A stretch of 64,000 nucleotides of DNA, taken from Stutzerimonas stutzeri (GTDB lineage Bacteria; Pseudomonadota; Gammaproteobacteria; Pseudomonadales; Pseudomonadaceae). The stretch spans positions 1,364,001 through 1,428,000 of the forward strand of contig NZ_CP073105.1 in NCBI RefSeq assembly GCF_018138085.1, in the 5' to 3' direction. Below, in pieces: positions 17,389 to 26,012 of the stretch. A model generated the notes under the pieces. The model was given only the letters and a program-made list of their open reading frames with translations. It was not told the origin of the DNA and searched no databases. A program made the position numbers and the translations under genes. Numbering within the stretch: the stretch's first letter is position 1; each line of letters begins with the position of its first letter.

Positions 17389-19629
17389 ATGAGTGAGTCA
17401 ACGTTGCACGGTCTGCGTGTCGTCAGCCTGGGTTCCGGTATCGCGAGCGCTGCGGCAGGTTTGCAGCTGTGTGAGGCGGGTGCCGAGGTCATTCTGGTCG
17501 AGCCGCCTGTCAATCCGGCTCGGGGACAGGAGGCGCTGTTCGCCGTGCTCAATCGGGGCAAGCGCAGTGTCACGCTGGATATCAATGTCCCGGACGGGCA
17601 GCAGCGGCTCGAACAGTTGCTGGCCGCCACCGACGTGTTCATCCACGAGATCACTCCGACACAGGCCGCGACGCTGGGGCTTGACGATGCACAGCTGGCG
17701 CAGCGCTTTCCTGGCTTGATCGTTTCAGCCATTACCGGCTGGCCGAAGAAGCATCCACTGGCCGGGGCAGTGCCACGTGAAACGTTGGTGCTGGCGCGCC
17801 TGGGCCTGCTCGACGAACAGCCGGGCCACCGCCCCGGGCCGGTCTTCGTGCGCATGCCCTTTGCCAACTGGCTGGCAAGCTGGCTGTGTGTGGTGGGCGT
17901 GATGGCGCGGTTGATCGCGCGTGATCGTGATGGCCGTGGCGGCGCCGCGCACACCAGTCTGGCTCAGGCCGCGCTGGTCCCGATGACCATGCACTGGAGC
18001 CGCGCGCAAACACCGACGCCGGTATTCGCCAAAGGGCTGGACAAGCACATTCCGATCCCGCTGCACCAGTGCGTCGACGGTCGGTGGATTCATGTGCATT
18101 ACTCGCCGGATAAAACCCCGTGGATGGCCAATGCCATGGCAGAACTGGGCGAGGCGGAAGTCGCCCGGCTGAATGCGCAATGGCCGCCGAGCCACGTGGC
18201 GCCGAATTTCGGAGCCAACCGGGCCATCATCGCCACCCGGCCCGCTCATGAGTGGGTCGAGCATTTCTGGCAGCACGATGTTTCGGCGCAGATTGCCGCG
18301 CCCTTCGGCGACATCTATTTCGATGAGCAGGCGCGACTGAACGGGTATGTGGTTGAAGTGGATGACGCCACGCTCGGCAAGACGTTGCAGCCGGGACCAG
18401 CCTGGAAGATTACCCCACCGGCACGCATCGGCCGTTCCGCACCTCAGCCCGGCGCGGACGATGACAGCGACTTCAAGGACTCGCCAACGCTGCGTCTGGT
18501 TCCGGACACTGGGCGTCAGGGCGAGCCGTTGCCCCCCTTGCATGGCCTCAAGGTGCTCGATCTGGGCGCGTATCTGGCTGGACCGTTCGCCTGCATGATG
18601 TTGGCCGATCTGGGCGCAGAGGTTGTCAAGGTCGAGGCCCCGACCGGCGATGCCATGCGCCGACTGGAGCGCATTTTCAGTGGCACTCAGCGCGGCAAGC
18701 TGGGCGTCGCGCTAAAACTCGGCGATGAGCTGAGTCAGCGGGCGGTCGAGGCGCTGGTACGTTGGGCCGATGTGGTCCATCACAACATGCGCCTGCCTGC
18801 GGCGCGCAAGCTGAAGGTCGATTACGAAAGCCTCAAGCGGATCAATCCGCAGCTCATCTATTGCCACGTCAGCGCTTACGGACCCAACGGGCCGCGTGCG
18901 GATTGGCCCGGCTTCGACCAGCTAATGCAAGCCTCCTGCGGTTGGGAAGTGGAGCAGGGCGGTGCCGGCCAACCGCCGATGTGGTTGCGTTTTGGCGTTG
19001 GTGACTTCTTTGCGGGACTTTCTTCGCTGTACGTTCTGCTGTTGGGGCTTTATCAGCGCGCGCGGACCGGTGAAGGGCAGATGGTGAACGCGTCGTTGCT
19101 TGGCGCGACCTTGCTCACCATGAGCGAAGCGGTGGGCCGTGAGGACGGCAGCGTCACACCCATCGCGCATCTGGACGCCAGCCAGACCGGCCTTTGCGAC
19201 ACGCACCGGCTGTATTGCTGCAATGACGGTTGGATCGCCGTGGCGGCGCTGGAGCCCGAAGAAGCGCAGCGTTTCCGTGCGCTATCCGGCGCGGATCCCG
19301 AAGCGTATTTCGTCGGGCGGACACAGGCCGATGCGCTGTCATTCTTGAGCACGCACGGCGTGCCCGCCGAAGCCGTTCTCGAGGCGCAGCTCGACCCCTT
19401 TCTCGACAACCACGACCACGCCGCGGCTGGCTTGCATACCCACTATAAACATGCGGTGTACGGCGACCTGCAACAGATTGGCGCGTTCTGGGATTTCGGT
19501 GATCTGCCGTTGTCGCTGGATCGTCCGCCGCCCGCCCTCGGCCAGCACAGCCGCGAGGTACTCGGCGGGCTTGGCTTAGAAAACAGCGAACTGGAACGTC
19601 TGGCCGCGGCCGGTGTGGTTCGGCTGTAA
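17389..19629 (+). CDS. Fused two-domain CaiB/BaiF (class III) CoA-transferase with one degenerate half
   Basis: 746 aa from the ATG at 17389 with AGAGG five bases upstream, about twice the usual 400 aa. Two CaiB domains are joined: residues about 5-345 (LHGLRVVSLGSGIA...) and about 383-740 (LHGLKVLDLGAYLAGPF...). In the second half the catalytic Asp of the G-D motif is present (D539 in FGVGDFFAGL). In the first half the same position reads MPFANWLA (N160), so that half probably cannot form the aspartyl-CoA intermediate. It would move CoA between carboxylic acids, activating the pathway substrate without ATP (inference). It heads a gene set with SDR, ACAD and APH genes. Confidence 0.88.
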   Translation: MSESTLHGLRVVSLGSGIASAAAGLQLCEAGAEVILVEPPVNPARGQEALFAVLNRGKRSVTLDINVPDGQQRLEQLLAATDVFIHEITPTQAATLGLDDAQLAQRFPGLIVSAITGWPKKHPLAGAVPRETLVLARLGLLDEQPGHRPGPVFVRMPFANWLASWLCVVGVMARLIARDRDGRGGAAHTSLAQAALVPMTMHWSRAQTPTPVFAKGLDKHIPIPLHQCVDGRWIHVHYSPDKTPWMANAMAELGEAEVARLNAQWPPSHVAPNFGANRAIIATRPAHEWVEHFWQHDVSAQIAAPFGDIYFDEQARLNGYVVEVDDATLGKTLQPGPAWKITPPARIGRSAPQPGADDDSDFKDSPTLRLVPDTGRQGEPLPPLHGLKVLDLGAYLAGPFACMMLADLGAEVVKVEAPTGDAMRRLERIFSGTQRGKLGVALKLGDELSQRAVEALVRWADVVHHNMRLPAARKLKVDYESLKRINPQLIYCHVSAYGPNGPRADWPGFDQLMQASCGWEVEQGGAGQPPMWLRFGVGDFFAGLSSLYVLLLGLYQRARTGEGQMVNASLLGATLLTMSEAVGREDGSVTPIAHLDASQTGLCDTHRLYCCNDGWIAVAALEPEEAQRFRALSGADPEAYFVGRTQADALSFLSTHGVPAEAVLEAQLDPFLDNHDHAAAGLHTHYKHAVYGDLQQIGAFWDFGDLPLSLDRPPPALGQHSREVLGGLGLENSELERLAAAGVVRL

Positions 19630-19728
19630 GCAATTTATGCACGAAGGCGGCCCACTCCGGCTGAAGTCCACTATGAACCCGACCCGGTCGTTCAGCCGCG
19701 GGTTGGATTGAACACACAGGAACAATGC

Positions 19729-20466
19729 ATGAACGAATTGGATTTCAGCGGCAAGACGGTGCTGGTCGTCGGTGGCTCAAGCGGCATTGGTAACGGCATC
19801 GCGCAGAACTTCCGTCAACGCGGCGCCGAGGTGCACGTCTGGGGCACTCGTCCGAGCGCGCAGGACTACGCCGATTCGGCGGATTCGCATCTTGAAGGGC
19901 TGCACTACGCGCAGGTCGATGTCTCCAACACCAACCTGATCGAGGCGGCTACCGTGCCGTTCACTCGACTCGACGTGCTGGTTCAGGCGCAAGGTACGGT
20001 GCTGTACGACCGTCAGGAATTTCTCACCGACGGCTTCAAGAAAGTTGTCGATATCAACCTCACCAGCCTGATGGTTTGCGCGCATAAGTTCTTCGAACTG
20101 CTGAAAGAATCACGAGGCGCGATGCTCATCGTCAGCTCGGCCGCCGCCTTCCATTCGACCCGTGGCAATCCGGCCTACAACGCCTCCAAGACCGGCGCCT
20201 TTGGTCTTACCCGCACGCTCGGTGAGGCTTGGGCGCGCGATGGCATCCGGGTCAACGGCATCGCACCGGGCCTGGTGGAAACCAAGCTCACCCGCGTCAC
20301 CATTGAAAACCCCAAACGCCTCGAAGGTGCGCTACGTGGAATCCCACTCGGCCGCCTCGGAACCCCGCAGGACATGGCCAACGTTGCCCTGTTCCTGGCT
20401 TCGCCGCTGGCTGGCTACATGCTGGGCCAGACCCTGCTGGTAGATGGCGGCATGCTGCTCGCTTGA
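19729..20466 (+). CDS. SDR-family oxidoreductase
   Basis: 245 aa from the ATG at 19729, after AGGA; an upstream in-frame ATG (19708) has poorer support. Motifs: VVGGSSGIGNGIA coenzyme loop, VQAQG in place of NNAG, Ser in IVSSAAAF, YNASKTG catalytic Tyr/Lys, and GQTLLVDGG near the end. A complete, apparently active classical SDR, probably a (hydroxyacyl or ring) alcohol dehydrogenase. It lies between the CaiB-type and ACAD genes on one strand. Confidence 0.88.
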   Translation: MNELDFSGKTVLVVGGSSGIGNGIAQNFRQRGAEVHVWGTRPSAQDYADSADSHLEGLHYAQVDVSNTNLIEAATVPFTRLDVLVQAQGTVLYDRQEFLTDGFKKVVDINLTSLMVCAHKFFELLKESRGAMLIVSSAAAFHSTRGNPAYNASKTGAFGLTRTLGEAWARDGIRVNGIAPGLVETKLTRVTIENPKRLEGALRGIPLGRLGTPQDMANVALFLASPLAGYMLGQTLLVDGGMLLA

Positions 20467-20493
20467 GCGCTAGTCATATTTTAGGAGCAAGAC

Positions 20494-21795
20494 ATGGCCT
20501 GGGATTTCGAAACCGATCCGGACTTTCAAACGGAACTGGACTGGATCGACCGCTTCGTTCGTGAGGAAGTCGAGCCGCTGGAGCATGTACTGGGCAGCCC
20601 CTGGAACATCCATGATCCGCTGTTCAAGCAGCTGGTACGTCCGCTACAGGCGCAGGTAAAGGCGCGCAAGCTCTGGGCGTGCCATCTTGGCCCGGAGCTG
20701 GGCGGGCCGGGTTACGGCCAGGTGCGCCTGGCGCTGATCAACGAAATTCTCGGCCGCACACTGTTCGCGCCTATCGTCTTTGGCTGCCACGCGCCGGATT
20801 CGGGCAACGGCGAAATTCTTGCGCACTACGGCAGCGAGGAGCAGAAGCGCAAATACCTTGAACCCTTGCTCAGCAACGAGATCGTCTCCTGTTTCGCCAT
20901 GACCGAGCCCCAGGGCGGCGCCGACCCCAGTGTGTTCACCACCGAGGCCGTGCGTGACGGTGACGACTGGCTTATCAGCGGTGAGAAGTGGTTCGGTTCC
21001 AATGCCCGCTTTGCGGCGTTTTTCATTGTCATGGCGGTGACTGACAAGAGTGTTTCGGTGCACAAGGGCACCACCATGTTCATCGTTCCGGCGAATGCGC
21101 CGGGCGTAACCATCGTGCGCAACGTTGGCATACCCGACGATCCGGAGGCGACGCACGCCTACCTTCGTTTCGACAAGGTGCGGGTGTCGTCCAACGATCT
21201 GCTCGGCGAGCCCGGCGAAGCCTTCGTCGTCGCCCAGGTGCGACTCGGTGGCGGTCGCGTGCATCACGCCATGCGCGTTATCGGACAGGCGCAAAGGGCG
21301 CTCGATGCATTGTGCGAGCGCGCCCTGTCGCGCACCACCCAGGGCGGCCTGCTGGCTGCAAAACAGATGGTGCAGGAAAAAATCGCCGACTCCTGGATCG
21401 AGCTGGAGCAGTTCCGGTTGCTGGTGATGCGCACCGCCTGGCGCATCGACAAATACCAGGACTATCGGCGTGTACGCAAAGACATCGCCGCGGTAAAAGC
21501 GGCCATGCCCAAGGTGCTGCACGACATTGCCGCTCGCGCGCTGCATGTGCATGGCTCGATTGGCGTATCCGAGGAGATGCCATTCGCCGGGTACATTCTG
21601 CGTTCCTTCCAGATGGGCCTGGCGGATGGCCCGACCGAGGTACACAAGGTCACGGTGGCCAGGCAGCTGCTACGGGACTATCAGCCAAGCGACAGTTTGT
21701 TTCCCAGCTACCACCGCCCGACCGCGGCAGCGCTGGCGCGTGAGAAATATGCCGACGCGCTGGCGACGCTGGAACAAAGCGGAGAGCAGCGTTGA
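20494..21795 (+). CDS. Acyl-CoA dehydrogenase, ACAD10/11-LvaC-like
   Basis: 433 aa, AGGAG before the ATG. ACAD features: CFAMTEPQGGADPSVFTTEA (FAD and substrate loop), WFGSNARFAAFFIVM, RGGR-like VRLGGGRVHHAMRVIGQA and the C-terminal LADGPTEVHKVTVARQLL. The latter pattern and the partner kinase gene are typical of the ACAD10/ACAD11 and LvaC group, not of beta-oxidation ACADs. In that group the enzyme acts on the phosphorylated (4-)hydroxyacyl-CoA made by the kinase. Its stop overlaps the TTG start of the kinase gene by 4 bp, so the two are translationally coupled. Confidence 0.88.
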   Translation: MAWDFETDPDFQTELDWIDRFVREEVEPLEHVLGSPWNIHDPLFKQLVRPLQAQVKARKLWACHLGPELGGPGYGQVRLALINEILGRTLFAPIVFGCHAPDSGNGEILAHYGSEEQKRKYLEPLLSNEIVSCFAMTEPQGGADPSVFTTEAVRDGDDWLISGEKWFGSNARFAAFFIVMAVTDKSVSVHKGTTMFIVPANAPGVTIVRNVGIPDDPEATHAYLRFDKVRVSSNDLLGEPGEAFVVAQVRLGGGRVHHAMRVIGQAQRALDALCERALSRTTQGGLLAAKQMVQEKIADSWIELEQFRLLVMRTAWRIDKYQDYRRVRKDIAAVKAAMPKVLHDIAARALHVHGSIGVSEEMPFAGYILRSFQMGLADGPTEVHKVTVARQLLRDYQPSDSLFPSYHRPTAAALAREKYADALATLEQSGEQR

Positions 21796-22844
21796 GCAGC
21801 GGAACCGACTGGCGCGAGCTGGTCGATCTCGACCGCTTGAGTGCCTGGATGGATGAGCGGGAACTCGCATCCGGGCCACTGGAAGATGCCGTACGACTGA
21901 CCGGTGGCACGCAGAACCTGTTGCTGCGCTTTCGACGGGGCGAGCGTGAATTCGTGCTGCGGCGGCCATCGGCGGAATTACGGGAGGTGGGCGGCAAGAC
22001 TATCGCGCGCGAAGCCCGCATGCTGAAAGCGCTGGCGAGCAGCCGGGTGCCACACGCGGGATTGATCGCGGCTTGCGATGACGAGACCGTCCTGGGTGCG
22101 AAGTTCTACCTGATGGAGCCGGTGGATGGTTTCAATCCCAATTCAGCCGCCGGCTTGCCGCTGCCCCACGCCGGCGACCGCGACATGCGCCGGCGCATGG
22201 GGCAGGCCATGATCGACGCGCTGCTCTGCCTTCATGAGCTAGACTATCGAGCCATCGGCCTCGACGACTTCGGGCGCCCCGACGGTTTCCATCAACGGCA
22301 AGTCGCGCGCTGGCTGCATCAGCTCGAAAGCGTTGCCGGATATGCCGGTTGGCCGGGCGCAGGCAGCCTTCCTGGGCTCGACCGGCTGGCGCGCTGGCTG
22401 GATGACAACTGCCCGCAACGGTTCAGCCCCGGCATCCTGCATGGCGACTATCACCTGTCCAATGTGATGTTCAGCCGCGAGGGGCCGGCGCTCAGCGCGA
22501 TCTTCGATTGGGAACTGGCCACCATCGGCGATCCGCTACTGGATTTGGCCTGGCTGGTGGTGACATGGCCGGACGCCAGCGGCCATGGCGCCGGCACGAT
22601 CGAGGTGCATCCCTGGGACGGCTTTCCCGCAGCGGATGAATTGGTGGCGCGCTACGTGGTGGGCAGCTCCCGAAGCTTCGAAGCCTTTACCTGGTATCTG
22701 GTACTGGCGGCTTTCAAGCTTGGCATATTTCTCGAAGTCAGTTACGCCCGAGCCTGCGCGGGCAAAGTGTCGATGGAACACGGCAGAAAACACCATGCCT
22801 CGGCGCTACGGCTTTTCGAGAAGGCGTTAGAGCGTATTGGCTAG
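21792..22844 (+). CDS. APH-family kinase, ACAD10/11-LvaA-like hydroxyacyl-CoA kinase
   Basis: 350 aa from a TTG overlapping the ACAD stop, with GGAGAG upstream. It has a complete aminoglycoside-phosphotransferase fold: RLTGGTQNLLLRF (nucleotide loop), catalytic D219 and N224 in LHGDYHLSN, and metal-binding D239 in IFDWELATIGDPLLDLAW. Human ACAD10/11 fuse such a domain to an ACAD. In Pseudomonas putida LvaA phosphorylates 4-hydroxyvaleryl-CoA so the 4-OH can be removed. The pair here predicts a 4-hydroxyacyl-CoA intermediate in the pathway (inference). Antibiotic resistance is an unlikely role given the context. Confidence 0.87.
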   Translation: MSSGTDWRELVDLDRLSAWMDERELASGPLEDAVRLTGGTQNLLLRFRRGEREFVLRRPSAELREVGGKTIAREARMLKALASSRVPHAGLIAACDDETVLGAKFYLMEPVDGFNPNSAAGLPLPHAGDRDMRRRMGQAMIDALLCLHELDYRAIGLDDFGRPDGFHQRQVARWLHQLESVAGYAGWPGAGSLPGLDRLARWLDDNCPQRFSPGILHGDYHLSNVMFSREGPALSAIFDWELATIGDPLLDLAWLVVTWPDASGHGAGTIEVHPWDGFPAADELVARYVVGSSRSFEAFTWYLVLAAFKLGIFLEVSYARACAGKVSMEHGRKHHASALRLFEKALERIG

Positions 22845-22877
22845 CTGTTCGAGCGAACCGGCCTCGCTGAGCTAGCC
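22839..22877. terminator. Hairpin between convergent kinase and TetR genes
   Basis: Arms GGCTAGCT (22839-22846) and AGCTAGCC (22870-22877), with an inner AGCGA/TCGCT pairing, contain the stop codons of both convergent genes. No U-run follows on either strand, so termination is plausible but unproven. Confidence 0.4.
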
Positions 22878-23552
22878 AGCGTTAACCTTGGGTCGACTCA
22901 ACGAGGGTCGATTCGTTGCCAACACGGCGCTAAGCACGAAATCGATCGCGTAGCTGCGCCACGCTTTCAAACCTGCGGGTGTATTGGTGTCAAATCCCGT
23001 TGCGGTGGAAGTGATGTGGCGACTGGTGAACCAGAGGGTGGTCAGTAACATGGAGGCACCGCAGAACATACGCGCGTCTACGTCAGGCAGAAAATCTCCG
23101 CTTTCAACGCCGCGTTTGAGGATTCGTTCGATCAGCTCTATAAGCGGTGCAGCTATGGCGCCGAAGCGATTCTGGTTGTGCGTCGCATGCTCATGGAGGC
23201 GAAAGCTCTCCTGTGCGAGTGATCGCAACTCAGGATCCGCGCCGTATTGATCAAAAAGGTATTCCAGTAGAGCTGTCAGCGCCTGGCGTGGCGGCAACTG
23301 ATCAAGGTCCATTGATAGCAGATCCTTTATAATTTGCGCCGTGCTTTCGTCCAGCACGCTGGTGAATAGAGTCTCCTTATTGCTGAAGTATTGATAGATC
23401 AATTGGCGCGTGACGCCTGCCGCGCTCGCAATTTCCTCTAGCCTCGCACCAGCGAGGCCCTTTTCCGCAAAGATTCTGCGCGCCTCCACAAGTAGACGCT
23501 CCAAAGTGGCGCGTTTTCGGGAAAAGGCTTCGGTCTCGCGTGGCGGATGCAT
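22872..23552 (-). CDS. TetR-family transcriptional regulator
   Basis: 226 aa from the ATG at 23552; the ATG at 23579 adds nine residues and neither has a strong ribosome-binding site. HTH: ARLEEIASAAGVTRQLIYQYFSNKETLF. The C-terminal domain resembles TetR_C members with LAQESFRLHEHATHNQNRF. It ends at the hairpin shared with the kinase gene. A likely repressor of either the CaiB-ACAD-kinase genes or the P450-ferredoxin genes that flank it (inference). Confidence 0.83.
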   Translation of the reverse strand: MHPPRETEAFSRKRATLERLLVEARRIFAEKGLAGARLEEIASAAGVTRQLIYQYFSNKETLFTSVLDESTAQIIKDLLSMDLDQLPPRQALTALLEYLFDQYGADPELRSLAQESFRLHEHATHNQNRFGAIAAPLIELIERILKRGVESGDFLPDVDARMFCGASMLLTTLWFTSRHITSTATGFDTNTPAGLKAWRSYAIDFVLSAVLATNRPSLSRPKVNAG

Positions 23553-23722
23553 GGTGTCTCGACATCTATTGGTAAGCATCTGAGCCTAAGCCATCTCGGC
23601 CAGGGCAGCCAGGCCAGTGAATGATGCATACCGTTATGATTGAGGTCTGCCTGCCCTCAAAGTGGAATGTAGGCTCGATATCGAAATTTACTTTGGCTGC
23701 GCAGAATCGCATCCCGTGCGTT

Positions 23723-23944
23723 TCAGTCTGTGATCGCCTCCAGCCAAATCGCTTCGGCGGGGCAGGCAGCGGCGCCCTCGCGAGCGCCTTCTTCCAACTC
23801 CGGCGGCACGCGGTCGATGGTTAGATGGACAATGCCGTCATCGTCTAGTTTGTAGATTTCCGGACAGACCGCAGCGCAGAGTCCGTAACCGCAGCAACGG
23901 CTGCGGTCGGCGATTACTTGGTATTGGGTTGTGTGCAAGCTCAT
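23723..23944 (-). CDS. Small P450-type ferredoxin
   Basis: 73 aa from the ATG at 23944, GGAG seven bases upstream. The cluster motif is C17-x2-Y20-x2-C23-x3-C27-P with a further C-P near residue 62 (AAACPAEAI). One canonical cysteine is replaced by Tyr, as in the variant [3Fe-4S]/[4Fe-4S] ferredoxins that serve bacterial cytochromes P450. It follows the P450 gene on the same strand, so it is the probable electron donor. No ferredoxin reductase gene is nearby. Confidence 0.88.
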   Translation of the reverse strand: MSLHTTQYQVIADRSRCCGYGLCAAVCPEIYKLDDDGIVHLTIDRVPPELEEGAREGAAACPAEAIWLEAITD

Positions 23945-24106
23945 GGTGTTTCTCCGGCCAGGTTTAATGACAGAGCGGCAGATTGGCGAAAATGAGGACG
24001 CCCCAGAGGCTTGCTCGTTTCCGTAACGCTGCCCATTTGCTCGGTTCAGGCATGATGTCCTCCCGTAGTGCAGCGATTTCCGGCGGGCGTTAGACAACGG
24101 TGAAGG

Positions 24107-24124
24107 GGCGGCCTTGCGGCCGCC
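24107..24124. repeat. Hairpin between P450 and ferredoxin genes
   Basis: Perfect 7-bp stem GGCGGCC-TTGC-GGCCGCC, 25 bp after the P450 stop on the minus strand. There is no U-run on the transcript strand. It could stabilise the P450 mRNA or partially attenuate ferredoxin expression. Confidence 0.5.
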
Positions 24125-24148
24125 TCGTTTACGTGGCCCGTCACGCGC

Positions 24149-25423
24149 TCAATCCCACAGCACATGGATGTCGCGGGTACCACGCAGCTGTCCACCGGAA
24201 ATTCGGGGTGCTGGCTTGGATGGGTCCAGGCGCATATTTGGAAACAGATCGAGCATCGCGTTGATCGCGCAGTTCAGCTCCACCTTGGCGACGAACTGCC
24301 CGATACACATATGCGGGCCGAAGCCGAAGCCGAATGACGGCTTTACTTTGCGGTCGATGTCAAACTCGTCCGGGCTCTCGAAGACGTCCTCGTCGCGGTT
24401 GCCGGATATGGTCATGCACTGAACCATGCCGCCTTTCGGCACGATGATCCCGCCAATTTCCACTTCCTTCGAGGTCTGGCGAACCTTGAAGGTCGAGATA
24501 GGCTCGTGGCGGATCCCCTCGTCGATGAGTTTGCCGATGAGGCTGCGGTCGTTGCGTATCCGCTCCACTAGTTCGGGACGTTGCATCAGGTTGGTCATGA
24601 TGCAGCTGAATGTGCGAGTGGTGGTTTCCCCAGCTGCCGGGGTCAGCGAGCGGACGAATGTTGTGATCTCATGGTCGTCCAGTGAGCGGCCTTCGGCTTC
24701 GGCGTTGATCAGGCGACTGATCAGGTCTGTCTCTTGGGTGCCTTGGGCTCGCCGTGCAACGACGACCTCCTTGATTCCATCATAAAGGTGCTTGGCCGCC
24801 TGACCAGCCAGTGGTCCGTAGATCTTGGCTTTTTCCGGATCGATCTGGTTGCCCGCCACCATGGCTAACGCCCAAGTAGCGTACGTCTTGTATTTTTCCG
24901 TGTCGCTGGTTGGAAAGCCCATCAGGGCATACATCACGCGTATCGGGAAATCCAGTGCGAAGTCCATCAGGTTGGCTTGCTTATCCGCCACCATCGGTTG
25001 CAAATAGTCCTCGCGGATAACCCGGTCGATTTCCGGACGCCACTTGTTGACCGTCTCTGGCATGAACACCGGTTGCAGCAGCGCCCGGGTCCGGCGGTGC
25101 TGCTCGCCGTCCATGGCAAGGATGATCAGACCGTCGAAGAACGCGCCTAGCCCTTCGGCGATGAAACCATTGGTGTAGGTTTCGGCGTCGCGCATGATGG
25201 CCATGATGTCCTTGTGCTTGAACACTGTCACCGTCGCCTTGGCCGCTTTGGCACCAGCGTTTGTCGGCACCTTCAAATAGGTATCGACGAAATCGCCCTT
25301 CATCACCGGTTCGTTATGGCGGTACTGGCGGCACAGTGCGTGGATGTCTACATCGGTGCCGAGGTAAGTGTCGCTTACGGCGTGATAGGCCGCGACGATG
25401 TCGAGTTGTTCAAACTGGCTCAT
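24149..25423 (-). CDS. Cytochrome P450
   Basis: 424 aa from the ATG at 25423 (GGGAA upstream); longer starts are possible. P450 landmarks: I-helix PAAGETTTR (A264-G-E-T), E302-x2-R305 in DEGIRHE, and the heme-binding FGFGPHMCIG with Cys373 as thiolate ligand. A soluble class I bacterial enzyme using ferredoxin. Predicted to hydroxylate a hydrophobic substrate; P450s of this general type act on terpenoids and steroids, but I cannot assign a CYP family. The ferredoxin gene follows about 200 bp downstream. Confidence 0.93.
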   Translation of the reverse strand: MSQFEQLDIVAAYHAVSDTYLGTDVDIHALCRQYRHNEPVMKGDFVDTYLKVPTNAGAKAAKATVTVFKHKDIMAIMRDAETYTNGFIAEGLGAFFDGLIILAMDGEQHRRTRALLQPVFMPETVNKWRPEIDRVIREDYLQPMVADKQANLMDFALDFPIRVMYALMGFPTSDTEKYKTYATWALAMVAGNQIDPEKAKIYGPLAGQAAKHLYDGIKEVVVARRAQGTQETDLISRLINAEAEGRSLDDHEITTFVRSLTPAAGETTTRTFSCIMTNLMQRPELVERIRNDRSLIGKLIDEGIRHEPISTFKVRQTSKEVEIGGIIVPKGGMVQCMTISGNRDEDVFESPDEFDIDRKVKPSFGFGFGPHMCIGQFVAKVELNCAINAMLDLFPNMRLDPSKPAPRISGGQLRGTRDIHVLWD

Positions 25424-26012
25424 TGGCTTCGATTCCCGATTTGGTTTTGTTGTAGTTGTTCTCATGCCTCGAACAGGCGGCTTGGCCATGTGCCCGGCAT
25501 CCAGGCAAGTTGGAGCCGTGTGGCATTCGTTTCCCGAGCGGCGATAACCGAGTCATTCGCGTGTCCGCTTTGGGCGTCTGTTCAGCAGAGCGCTCACCCT
25601 AACAGCGACAGCGATTCCTCGGGCGGGAAGCCGTTTACACGGCGTAAAGTCGTGGTGCCCAAACGCTTCAGGACAAGGGTGCGAATTCTCCTTGGTCCGC
25701 CGTTAGCGCGGCGTTGCGACTTGTCGATCCAAGGCCCCGTTGGGTACGGAGACTTGGGTTTTCTCCAAGTATTTCGAGCAAGCAGCGCTGGTCCGCAAAA
25801 ACTCAATACATGAAAGCTTCCCTACATTCCGTTTGACTTCGGGTTAAACGAAAAACCGTATGTAAATGGCGATACGGCCGCAGCGTCCGATGTTGCTTAC
25901 TAAGCTTCTGGATGAACTTCATTCACTCATGCCCGTTGCCGTTGCGCGAAACATGACGTGATCGCCAGTAAGCTGCCTTTATACGAAGGCCCATTTAGTT
26001 TGGAGCACAGGC
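25424..26012. other. Divergent region between P450 and SDR genes
   Basis: About 590 bp without a convincing gene; short open frames at 25594-25813 lack signals. It contains the 25-bp dyad at 25829-25853 and must hold the P450 and SDR promoters. Confidence 0.45.
25829..25853. promoter_or_regulatory. Candidate operator, copy 1 of a 25-bp conserved dyad
   Basis: The element is built on CGTTT ... TCGGGT ... AAACG with an inverted CGTTT/AAACG pair. It matches 29384-29408 at 21 of 25 positions; differences fall at element positions 7, 9, 10 and 17. It sits about 160 bp upstream of the SDR start at 26013 and about 400 bp upstream of the P450. Confidence 0.5.

Noticed and set aside
17389..19629. Both halves of the CaiB fusion lacking catalytic Asp
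   Set aside because: I first looked at the V-D/N-x-S-L stretch after the G-Q motif, but the catalytic Asp in this family is in the earlier G-D motif. By that test only the N-terminal half is defective.
25594..25813. Small frames on both strands between P450 and SDR
   Set aside because: Basic, low-complexity translations without signals; the region is better explained as regulatory.
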